DNA of 64,000 bases, taken from Pseudomonadota bacterium. GTDB taxonomy: Bacteria > Pseudomonadota > Alphaproteobacteria > GCA-2746255. The position numbers and the translations under genes were made by a program. Numbering within the stretch: the first letter of the stretch is position 1; every line of letters starts with the position of its first letter. Below, one piece after another: positions 16,658-24,154 of the stretch. Location of the stretch: assembly GCA_040752895.1 (NCBI GenBank), contig JBFMHN010000004.1:62001-126000 (forward strand), in the 5' to 3' direction. A model generated the notes under the pieces. That model saw only the letters and a list, made by a program, of their open reading frames with translations, had not been told where the DNA came from and ran no database searches.

Positions 16658-17359
16658 ATGAATATCCTCGCGATCATTCCGGCGCGCGGCGGATCGAAGG
16701 GTGTTCCGCGCAAGAATCTGCGCCTGCTCGCCGGCCGGCCGCTTATCGCGCATACGATAGAGGCGGCGCTGGCAGCCGCGACGCTCGGCCGCGTTATCGT
16801 GTCCACCGACGACGAAGAAATCGCGGCTACAGCGACGGCGCTGGGGGTCGATGTCCGCATGCGGCCGAAGGCGCTGGCGGGCGACGCCACGCCCACCTTG
16901 GCGGTGCTGCAGCATCATGTCCTGCAATTCGCCGCGGAAGGCTATCAACCCGAAGCGGTAATGACGCTACAGCCAACCTCTCCGCTGCGCACGGCCAATC
17001 ACATAGATAGGGCGGTCGGGCTATTTTCGTCCGACGCTACGGCGGACAGCCTGGTGAGCTGTGTTGAGGTGCCCCACATCTTCCACCCGTTTTCCGTGAT
17101 GCGCAAAGATGTCGACGGCTATCTGCGCCCGTTCCTCGATCGCGCGCCCGGCCCCACCCGCAGGCAGGACAAGGAGCCGGTTTTCGCCAGGAATGGGGCG
17201 GCGATCTACCTCACCCGCACCGAACGCTTGGGCGAGTATATTTTCGGCGGGCGGCTGCTTGGCTTTCCCATGGCCGCGGACGAATCCATCGACATAGACA
17301 ACGAAGCCGATCTTGTGGAAGCGGAACGGCTGCTTGCCGCGAGACGCGCCCGCGGGTGA
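16658..17359 (+). CDS. neuA: NeuA/LegF-type CMP-nonulosonate cytidylyltransferase
   Basis: A 233-residue enzyme that activates a nonulosonic acid with CTP. The N-terminal nucleotide-binding signature IPARGGSKGVPRKNL (residues 7-21) is complete. LQPTSPLRT, a central HPF segment, the late FARNGAAIYLTR and the IDIDNEADL motif are as in NeuA, LegF and PseF. It is the third gene of the neuBCA run, 21 bp after neuC. The CMP-sugar would be used by a transferase. The next gene, which overlaps it by 4 bases, is a candidate. Confidence 0.92.
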   Translation: MNILAIIPARGGSKGVPRKNLRLLAGRPLIAHTIEAALAAATLGRVIVSTDDEEIAATATALGVDVRMRPKALAGDATPTLAVLQHHVLQFAAEGYQPEAVMTLQPTSPLRTANHIDRAVGLFSSDATADSLVSCVEVPHIFHPFSVMRKDVDGYLRPFLDRAPGPTRRQDKEPVFARNGAAIYLTRTERLGEYIFGGRLLGFPMAADESIDIDNEADLVEAERLLAARRARG

Positions 17360-19038
17360 TGGGCATTACCAATTTGTTCGGGCGCGCCCGGCGGCGCGCC
17401 ATCCTCGAACTGGATGGATTGCGATGGCGGCGCGCGGTCGCTCCTCTGCGTTCGGCTGCCCGGGGCGGCGCGCAGGGGCGGCTTCTGATCTGCGACCTGA
17501 TGACGATGATCGCGACGGCGAAGGCCGAAGCCCTCATTGCGGGGGTGATGCGGCTCGACGGTATCGCCCCGGTCGTGCTGCTGCACCGCCGCGACCCGGT
17601 CATCGAGAGGATCTATCGTGCCGCCTCGCCGGACGTGCAATTCGCCTATTTCGATGACTATCTGCGCGACGTTCCGCAGGACGAAGCGAGAAGGGAGGCC
17701 GAGCAGCTGGTTGCCGGTTTCAAGACGATGGAATCGCTTATCGGCTATGAGCGCGACGGTGTGCGGACGGGGCGCAACGCGCTATCGACGGCGGTGCGCA
17801 AGCTGCGGATCGGACGGCTGGATATGGGCAACCCAGATCACCGCAATCACGCCATCGAAGGACTGGCGAAATCGATTCGCGCCGCGCGTGCCGCGCAGAC
17901 GGCGGTCGCCGGGATCCAGCCGGATCACGCGCTCTTTAACGAAAGGGGCTATACGCCGGCTGGCGAGGTATTCGACGCCTGCCTGCTTGCCGGCGTCGAC
18001 GCCATTCAATGGTTCGGGGCGCCCAGTTCGGACAGCCTCATGTACAAGCGGTACGACCTGACGAACCGGGGCGATCATCCGATGTCGATCTCGCCGGCCA
18101 CGTGGGCGGCGCTGAAAAGCGAGCCATGGTCCGACGAAATGAATGACGTGGTCATTGCGCGCATTGCGGAAAATTACAAGAGCGGCGCATGGTACAACCG
18201 CCAGCAGCTTCAGGAAGGAAAGGTGCTTCTCGACGCGGCGGGCGTGCGGGATGCGCTCGGGCTTGATCCCTTGCGCAAGACGGCGGTGATCTTCGCCCAC
18301 ATCCTTTATGACGCAACGTTCTTTTACGGGGAAAGTCTTTATCCAGACTACGAAACCTGGCTCATCGAAACCGTCCGTCATGCCGCCGCCAATCCAAACC
18401 TGAATTGGATCGTCAAGGTTCATCCGGTGAACGTCTGGCGCTCGAAGATGGACGGGGTCGGGATGGAGCAACTGGAGGCGCGGGCCCTGAAACAGGCGTT
18501 TGGCGAATTGCCGGATCACATTCGGATCATGCCCGCCGATACGAACATCAACACGTATGCGCTGTTCGGCGCCATTGACTACGGGCTGACGGTGCGCGGC
18601 ACCATCGGCATGGAACTTCCTTGCTTTGGGATTCCCGTGGTGACGGCGGGGACAGGGCGGTATTCCGGCCGCGGCGTCACGATCGATCCTCGGTCTCCCG
18701 AAGAATACGCCGCAACCCTCGCGCGACTTCACAAGGTGCCGAGGTTGAATGACGAGGTGGTGCGGCTTGCACGCATTCACTACCACGCGGCGATGACCCG
18801 GCGGCCCATAGCGATGGAATCGTTTGTGCTCGATTTCCATGCCAATACCAAAGGGCTGCCCGAATTGAGGCAGAATACCTATGTGCGGACCCGGCCGGGA
18901 AGCGCCTGGAAGGCGAGTGCCGATCTCGGCGCTCTCGCGGACTGGGTAAGATCGCGCAGGGGGTACGAATTGCTGCGTGCACCCGTCTCCAAAGGTTCGG
19001 CAGGGGACCGGTCTGCACATCGGAGCGGCCAACCTTAG
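17356..19038 (+). CDS. surface-polysaccharide transferase-like protein (possible nonulosonosyltransferase)
   Basis: A 560-residue soluble protein that I place loosely with capsule/surface-carbohydrate biosynthesis proteins of GT-B shape. Two Rossmann-like halves are suggested. The second half has IVKVHPVNVWRSK, then DTNINTYALFGAIDYGLT and RGTIGMELPCFGIPVV, reminiscent of the acceptor/donor site in Kdo- and sialyl-type transferases. It overlaps neuA by 4 bases (GTGA, with an in-frame ATG immediately following). This makes it the best candidate to use the CMP-activated nonulosonate. No membrane segment is seen. The family assignment is tentative; the last 20 residues look disordered. Confidence 0.6.
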   Translation: MMGITNLFGRARRRAILELDGLRWRRAVAPLRSAARGGAQGRLLICDLMTMIATAKAEALIAGVMRLDGIAPVVLLHRRDPVIERIYRAASPDVQFAYFDDYLRDVPQDEARREAEQLVAGFKTMESLIGYERDGVRTGRNALSTAVRKLRIGRLDMGNPDHRNHAIEGLAKSIRAARAAQTAVAGIQPDHALFNERGYTPAGEVFDACLLAGVDAIQWFGAPSSDSLMYKRYDLTNRGDHPMSISPATWAALKSEPWSDEMNDVVIARIAENYKSGAWYNRQQLQEGKVLLDAAGVRDALGLDPLRKTAVIFAHILYDATFFYGESLYPDYETWLIETVRHAAANPNLNWIVKVHPVNVWRSKMDGVGMEQLEARALKQAFGELPDHIRIMPADTNINTYALFGAIDYGLTVRGTIGMELPCFGIPVVTAGTGRYSGRGVTIDPRSPEEYAATLARLHKVPRLNDEVVRLARIHYHAAMTRRPIAMESFVLDFHANTKGLPELRQNTYVRTRPGSAWKASADLGALADWVRSRRGYELLRAPVSKGSAGDRSAHRSGQP

Positions 19039-19051
19039 GCCAAAGCGCAGC

Positions 19052-20038
19052 ATGAAGACATTGTACGCAACCATCCTGGATGCCAATTTTATTGTTCGGG
19101 CGCTGGCGCTTCGGCAATCCTTGATGCCGCACATCAAGAATAAAACCTTCGTCTTCTTTTGTATCGACGATGTGGCGGCCGATACGCTGGAAGCGCTGAA
19201 CCTGAAAAACAGCAAAATTCTTCGGCCAAGCCAATTCGAGACGGCCGATCTTCTGCGCGTGCGCGGCGGACGGAAGGCGAACGAGTACTGCTGGACCATC
19301 AAGCCCGCGGCCCTGTTGCAAGCCATGGACTCGGACAGCAGCCTGGATTGGGTCGTGTATGTGGACGCCGATACGATGGCGTTTGCTGACCCCGACGAGG
19401 CTCTTGCCGAGGCGCAGGAAATGGGCGCTTCGGCTCTGCTGACCCCGCATGGCTTCCACGGCGCCGAATTCTCCGGTCTCGAGCAGGTGGTGGGGCGATT
19501 CAACGCCGGCTACGCGGCGTTTCGGTGCGTGCGGGAGGGGCGCGAAATCCTCCGCTGGTGGCTGGATCGGTGCCTTGAAAAGTGCTCCTGCATTCCCGAT
19601 GAACATGCGTACGGCGACCAGAAGTATCTCAACACCATGGCGACGCGGTTTCCTGGGGTTCTGGCCTCGCCGCACCCCGGATTGAACCTGGCGCCTTGGA
19701 ATCTTCGTGGTCACGCAATCACGCCGGGGGCATGGCCGCAAGTCGACGGGCGCAAGCTTCTCCTTTACCATTTCCAGGGGTTCAAGATTTTTGGCAGAAA
19801 GCTGTTCAACCTGTACGACGGCGACTACACGATTCCCGGTCATGTGCGGCGTCTGATTTATCGTCCCTACGTCGCGGAAATTCGTCGCCAGATTAGGTGC
19901 TTGCGCGAGGTCAGCTTGGACGCGAGCCTTGGCCGGGAGCGGGATATCGGGCGGCCGATGCGGTTAAGGAATCTTGGGCGGCGCGTGTTGTTCCGGCAGG
20001 GAAACATGCATCTTTCTTTCAAAACTGCTGCAAAATAG
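19052..20038 (+). CDS. GT8-like glycosyltransferase
   Basis: A 328-residue protein of GT-A type. It has an N-terminal TLYATILDANFI strand, a central ANEYCWTIKPAAL helix and a DxD-type metal motif in VVYVDADTMAF (about residue 105). Downstream are HGAEFSGLEQ and FNAGYAAFR segments, and a late LLYHFQGFK that probably carries a metal- or donor-binding His. This arrangement resembles glycosyltransferase family 8 and related nucleotide-sugar transferases. ATG 19052 lies 14 bp after the previous stop; the frame is open back to 18977 but that part overlaps the upstream gene. Donor and acceptor are unknown; it probably adds one sugar of the repeat unit. Confidence 0.7.
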   Translation: MKTLYATILDANFIVRALALRQSLMPHIKNKTFVFFCIDDVAADTLEALNLKNSKILRPSQFETADLLRVRGGRKANEYCWTIKPAALLQAMDSDSSLDWVVYVDADTMAFADPDEALAEAQEMGASALLTPHGFHGAEFSGLEQVVGRFNAGYAAFRCVREGREILRWWLDRCLEKCSCIPDEHAYGDQKYLNTMATRFPGVLASPHPGLNLAPWNLRGHAITPGAWPQVDGRKLLLYHFQGFKIFGRKLFNLYDGDYTIPGHVRRLIYRPYVAEIRRQIRCLREVSLDASLGRERDIGRPMRLRNLGRRVLFRQGNMHLSFKTAAK

Positions 20039-20048
20039 GTTTGCGGGC

Positions 20049-20849
20049 GTGAAAGTACTCGTGGTGGGCGCGAACAGTTTCATCGCACGGCATTTCGCCG
20101 ACGCGGCGAGGGGCCGCATGCAGATAGTCACGCAGTCTCACGGGGAATTTTCTTCCGGCACGGACATCCGTGGATGCGACGTCGTTGTCAACTTCGCCAT
20201 TGACCCGGCATTGTTTACGTTACCCTATCGCCCGCAAATCGATATGGATCTCCTGGCGGCTCGCCGGGCCGCTGCGGAGAACGCGCACTTTGTGATGATA
20301 AGCTCGCGTAAGGTTTATGGGTTAGGGGCGCCTATGCCGGTGGCCGAAGGTCACGCGCTTGCGCCGAGCGAGGAATATGGGCGCAGTAAGGCGCGTGCGG
20401 AAACCGAAGCAAGAAAGGCAACCGGCGGAAAACTGACGATTGTTCGCGGCGCGAACATTTTTGGATACGAACTTAATAGAAGGACCTTCTTTGGCAGGGC
20501 GTTGACCAGTCTGCGCGACGAGGGGCGCATAACCCTTGACGAGAGCCCGTTTGCCAGGCGCGATTTTGTAACGGTTGAATCTTTTGCGCGGACGCTTGCC
20601 GAGATCGTTTCGCGACGCGTGACCGGCACTTACAACGCCGGCTCGGGCCGGGCCACTCCGATCGGCCAGCTTGCCCTGTGGCTGATTGAAGGGTACGGCT
20701 CGGGAGAGCTTCGCATAGCAAGACCGAAAGTTCGCGACGAGTTTCTTCTCGACAATTCCAAGCTGGAGCGCGAGCTTGGCAAGCCGTTGTGCGAGCAAGA
20801 CCTCGGTTCCTACTGCCGGTCGTTAGGAAAAAGGCTGATCAATGCATAG
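20049..20849 (+). CDS. NAD-dependent epimerase/dehydratase (extended SDR)
   Basis: A 266-residue short-chain dehydrogenase-like protein. The N-terminal Rossmann motif is VLVVGANSFIARHF, and the catalytic YxxxK reads YGRSK after an ISSRKVYG strand. It is shorter than typical sugar 4-epimerases (about 310-340) and resembles RmlD-like or reductase-type members. The start is GTG 20049; the frame is open upstream into the previous gene. The stop overlaps the next ATG by 8 bases. With the dehydratase-like gene that follows, it could make a deoxy or 4-keto/4-hydroxy nucleotide sugar. The exact substrate is not determinable. Confidence 0.75.
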   Translation: MKVLVVGANSFIARHFADAARGRMQIVTQSHGEFSSGTDIRGCDVVVNFAIDPALFTLPYRPQIDMDLLAARRAAAENAHFVMISSRKVYGLGAPMPVAEGHALAPSEEYGRSKARAETEARKATGGKLTIVRGANIFGYELNRRTFFGRALTSLRDEGRITLDESPFARRDFVTVESFARTLAEIVSRRVTGTYNAGSGRATPIGQLALWLIEGYGSGELRIARPKVRDEFLLDNSKLERELGKPLCEQDLGSYCRSLGKRLINA

Positions 20850-21816
20850 GATTGTGATTACCGGGGGCGCGGGTTTTATCGGTTCTCATGTTACCGAACG
20901 CATCGCCCGCGATTACCCGGACGCCAGGATAGTTATCGTCGACAAGATGACCTATGCCGCCGACATACAAAATTTGGCGGGCGTTCTGGACTGGCGCCAG
21001 CGTCATTTAAAGGTCGGCGATGTCTGCGACTTCGAGTTTTGTCTTTCGGTCACCAAGGATGCCGATTGCGTCATCCATCTGGCGGCCGAAAGCCACGTTG
21101 ACAATTCTTTCGGCAATTCCATGCAATTCACCCGGTCGAATACGCTGGGCACCCATACGCTTTTGGAAGCCTGCCGCCTGAATAACGTGCCGCGTATCGT
21201 TCATGTCTCAACCGATGAAGTCTATGGCGAGATCGCCGAGGGGTATCACACGGAATCGAGCATTCTTAACCCCACGAACCCGTATTCGGCTTCCAAGGCG
21301 GCCGCGGATATGGTCGCCATGAGCTACATTCGCTCTTTCTCCCTCCCTCTGCTCATTGTGCGATCAAACAACGTTTTCGGTATCCGGCAGTTTCCCGAGA
21401 AAATCATTCCCCGCTTTATTTTATGCGGCCTGCGTGGCGAGAAGATGCCGTTGCATGGGTCGGGAGAGCACCGCCGCCGCTTTCTGGCGGTCGAGGATTT
21501 CTCCGAGGCCATATCGATGCTGGTCAAATCGGGTGCGCCGCACGAGATCTATAACATCGGAGCGGAAGAAGAATATGCGACACGGGAAATCGCACGCATG
21601 ATCTGCCGCGAACTCGACCTGCCGTTTGAGGGTACGGTCGTATTCACGCCCGATAGGCCGTTCAACGATTGCCGCTATGCCGTGAACAGCGACAAGCTCG
21701 AGGCCATGGGGTGGAAACCCCGTGTTTACTTGTCGCAGGCGCTGAAGGGTATTGTCGATTGGTACCGCGAGCATCAAGACCGCTATGTATCGGTGCCGAC
21801 GGCGCTGTCCGGGTGA
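20842..21816 (+). CDS. RmlB-like NDP-sugar 4,6-dehydratase/epimerase
   Basis: A 324-residue extended SDR close to the dTDP-glucose 4,6-dehydratase (RmlB) group. It has GGAGFIGSHV at residues 8-17, HLAAESHVDNS, STDEVYGE (the Asp-Glu pair used in dehydration) and YSASKAAAD with the catalytic Tyr and Lys. RSNNVFG and RRRFLAVEDF also match RmlB relatives. It would oxidise C4 and eliminate water across C5-C6 of an NDP-sugar, giving a 4-keto-6-deoxy sugar. The partner SDR overlaps its start. The nucleotide (dTDP, GDP or UDP) is not certain. Confidence 0.85.
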   Translation: MHRIVITGGAGFIGSHVTERIARDYPDARIVIVDKMTYAADIQNLAGVLDWRQRHLKVGDVCDFEFCLSVTKDADCVIHLAAESHVDNSFGNSMQFTRSNTLGTHTLLEACRLNNVPRIVHVSTDEVYGEIAEGYHTESSILNPTNPYSASKAAADMVAMSYIRSFSLPLLIVRSNNVFGIRQFPEKIIPRFILCGLRGEKMPLHGSGEHRRRFLAVEDFSEAISMLVKSGAPHEIYNIGAEEEYATREIARMICRELDLPFEGTVVFTPDRPFNDCRYAVNSDKLEAMGWKPRVYLSQALKGIVDWYREHQDRYVSVPTALSG

Positions 21817-21847
21817 GATGGGGACTTTGGCTCAAAGGCTGAACGCT

Positions 21848-22777
21848 ATGACGAAAGCAGGCAACACCTGCCCCCTTTGCGGCGGACACCCGTGGGTAGA
21901 GGTGCGTCGAGTCGCGACGGGGCCCATCAAGGATTATTGGCGGGCCATCGGGATAGACCTCGCGCAAGATTATCCGGGGTTTCCCAATCACCTCTCGGAG
22001 CGCCGGTGCGTTGCGTGCGGGCTGCACTTTTTCTTTCCCCTGGTGGTGGGTCTGCCGTCGCTTTATGCCGCGCTCTCTGCGCGCAACCCCGAGTGGTATT
22101 ACACTTCACACAAATGGGAGTTCATCCAGGTGCTGGAACGCCTTGCGGCAGCGCCGGCGGAACGCTTGCTTGAGATCGGGTGTGGGGTCGGCAATTTTCT
22201 CGTGCCCGCGGCGCAGTTTTGCGGCCGTGTAACCGGCATCGAGTTCAACCCCGACGCGGTGCGTGCATGCCGGGAGCTTGGGCTGGACGTCCGCAACTGC
22301 GGTGTTGCCGAGTTGACCGAGAAGTTTGATGCCATCGTTTCGTTTCAAGTGTTCGAGCATGTCGAAAATCCGAAGGCGCTGTTTGCGGATTGCGTCGACC
22401 GCCTGGCGCCCGGCGGCCGGCTGATTGTCGCCGTGCCAAACCAGGATGGCGTTCTCGGCGAGTTGACGGGCAATTTCCTGAATCTGCCGCCGCACCACGT
22501 AACCCTGTGGGGAAAATCGTGTTTTGAGCACGTCGCGAAACAGCACGGTCTCGTCATCGAGAGCTATCTGATAGAGCCGATCACGTTCGATTTGTACGCG
22601 TCACGTTCCTACGAATTGCTGGACAGAATAAAGCCTCGGACGGGCTTTCTCGCGCGGCTGTACAACCGGTTACTTCTCCTTCTTCATCGCGCGCAGCTGC
22701 CGTTTCAATTTGAGAATGGCGGGCGCGCTTGGCCTGGCCACACGCATATAGCGATTTTTCGAAAGAACCTCGAATAG
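21848..22777 (+). CDS. zinc-ribbon SAM methyltransferase
   Basis: A 309-residue protein with an N-terminal CPLC and CVAC pair forming a zinc ribbon, then a class I methyltransferase core: LLEIGCGVGNFL, GIEFNPDAVRAC and SFQVFEHVENP. ATG 21848 is preceded by AAGG. ATG 21818 is an alternative that adds 10 residues and lies only 1 bp after the dehydratase stop. The C-terminal ARLYNRLLLLLHR segment is amphipathic and could touch the membrane. The methyl acceptor is unknown. Its place after the dehydratase suggests an O- or C-methylated deoxy sugar. Confidence 0.8.
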   Translation: MTKAGNTCPLCGGHPWVEVRRVATGPIKDYWRAIGIDLAQDYPGFPNHLSERRCVACGLHFFFPLVVGLPSLYAALSARNPEWYYTSHKWEFIQVLERLAAAPAERLLEIGCGVGNFLVPAAQFCGRVTGIEFNPDAVRACRELGLDVRNCGVAELTEKFDAIVSFQVFEHVENPKALFADCVDRLAPGGRLIVAVPNQDGVLGELTGNFLNLPPHHVTLWGKSCFEHVAKQHGLVIESYLIEPITFDLYASRSYELLDRIKPRTGFLARLYNRLLLLLHRAQLPFQFENGGRAWPGHTHIAIFRKNLE

Positions 22778-22780
22778 GCC

Positions 22781-24154
22781 GTGGGTGACGACTTTCCCCG
22801 CGTCTTGTTTATCACGCCGCACGCCTTCAACAAGGCAACCGGCGGCGGCATCACGTTTTCCAACCTGTTCGATGGCTGGCCGTCCGACCGTATCGCAACC
22901 GCGCACACCGATCCCGAACCAACGACGGGGGATGTGTGCACGAATTATTTCGTGCTCGGTGCTGAGGAATTCGACCTTGCCGCGCCGTTCGCAATGGCGC
23001 GCCGCGCGATCGGGCGTGCGGCGGTTGCCGGCGGGCCATCCGGGCCGACCGCAACCTTCCCGGCAACGGACGCATCGGGACCTCCTCCGGCGTTGCCGGG
23101 CGAAAAGCGCGCTGTGCTTCGCTCAGCGCTTATCCGTTCCGCGGCGCGCGTTCTGGGGGACGGCCTGCCGGAGCGGGTCGTGCTGTCCGATCGCCTGTGC
23201 AAATGGATCGAGGCTTTCGAACCCGATGTTCTTTACACGATTCTTGGGTCCAACGGGATGATGCGGCTGGTTCGCGAAGTCCGGGACCGGTACAAGGTCC
23301 CGGTCGTGGTCCATTTCATGGACGACTGGATGTCTTCCTATCATCGGGGTGGCTTGCTTGGTCCGGCCATGCGACGCGAGATGGTCGCACTTGTGCAGGA
23401 CGCGGTGCAGGGGGCGCGGACCTGTCTCGGTATTTCGCCTGCGATGTGCGAAGCTTTTTCGCACCGGTTCGGCCGCCCGTTCGAGGTCTTTCAGAACACC
23501 ATAGACGTCTCGCGCTGGGCGCGGATGGCCAAAGGGCGAAGGGTCTCCGGGTCGCCGGCGGATATCGTGTATGCCGGATCGATCTTTCCGAACGCGCAGC
23601 TCGAATCGCTGGTTGATTGTTGCCGGGCCGTAGCCGCGCTCGACGATTCTGGCATAGCGGCGACATTGACGATCAGCAGCCCATCCGGCCAGGCAGGGCG
23701 ATACCGCGACCGTCTCGCGATTCATCCCTCGATTCAAATCACCGACACCATCCGTGACGACGAAGCCTTTTTTCACCGGATCGCGGCGGCCGACCTTTTG
23801 CTTCTTCCGGTCAATTTCTCCCGCCAAAGCATCCGGTTCATTCGCTATTCGATGCCGACGAAGGTGCCGGCCTATCTTGCCGTGGGCACCCCGATATTTG
23901 CGTACGGCCCGCGGGAAACGGCGCAGATGCGCTATGCCGAGCGGGAAGGATGGGCCTTCACCCTGAGCGAGCGAAACGCGGACGCGCTCGTCGAGAAGCT
24001 CAAGAACGCCCTGTGCGACGAAGGGGCGAGAGCCAGGGTATCGGCGGCCGCCATGACGGCCGCTTCCCGCCATCACGATGCGGCGACGGTCCGCGCCCGC
24101 TTTCGGGATATGCTGCGGGTGGCGGCCGGCAAGGAGTGTGGGGTGAGCGCATGA
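22781..24154 (+). CDS. GT-B family glycosyltransferase
   Basis: A 457-residue protein with a GT4-like layout. The N-terminal domain starts with VLFITPHAFNKATGGGITFS. A central VVHFMDDW and CLGISPAM follow, then a donor domain with IVYAGSIFPNAQLESL and FIRYSMPTKVPAYLAVGTPIFAYGP. The SMPTKVPAYLAVGTP segment corresponds to the conserved nucleotide-sugar site (E/K-x7-E region) of retaining GT4 enzymes. The start is GTG 22781, 3 bp after the previous stop. ATGA at the end couples it to the two-domain dehydrogenase. An Ala/Gly/Pro-rich insertion near residues 75-105 looks like a flexible loop. Donor sugar unknown. Confidence 0.82.
   Translation: MGDDFPRVLFITPHAFNKATGGGITFSNLFDGWPSDRIATAHTDPEPTTGDVCTNYFVLGAEEFDLAAPFAMARRAIGRAAVAGGPSGPTATFPATDASGPPPALPGEKRAVLRSALIRSAARVLGDGLPERVVLSDRLCKWIEAFEPDVLYTILGSNGMMRLVREVRDRYKVPVVVHFMDDWMSSYHRGGLLGPAMRREMVALVQDAVQGARTCLGISPAMCEAFSHRFGRPFEVFQNTIDVSRWARMAKGRRVSGSPADIVYAGSIFPNAQLESLVDCCRAVAALDDSGIAATLTISSPSGQAGRYRDRLAIHPSIQITDTIRDDEAFFHRIAAADLLLLPVNFSRQSIRFIRYSMPTKVPAYLAVGTPIFAYGPRETAQMRYAEREGWAFTLSERNADALVEKLKNALCDEGARARVSAAAMTAASRHHDAATVRARFRDMLRVAAGKECGVSA

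Noticed and set aside
14499-17359. Firm assignment of neuBCA to sialic acid or legionaminic acid
   Set aside because: The signature residues seen do not separate the substrates, and the defining legionaminate genes are missing from the window.
17782-19503. A 573-codon minus-strand frame across two glycosyltransferase-like genes
   Set aside because: It spans a gene junction of the plus strand, has low-complexity composition and no recognisable domain.
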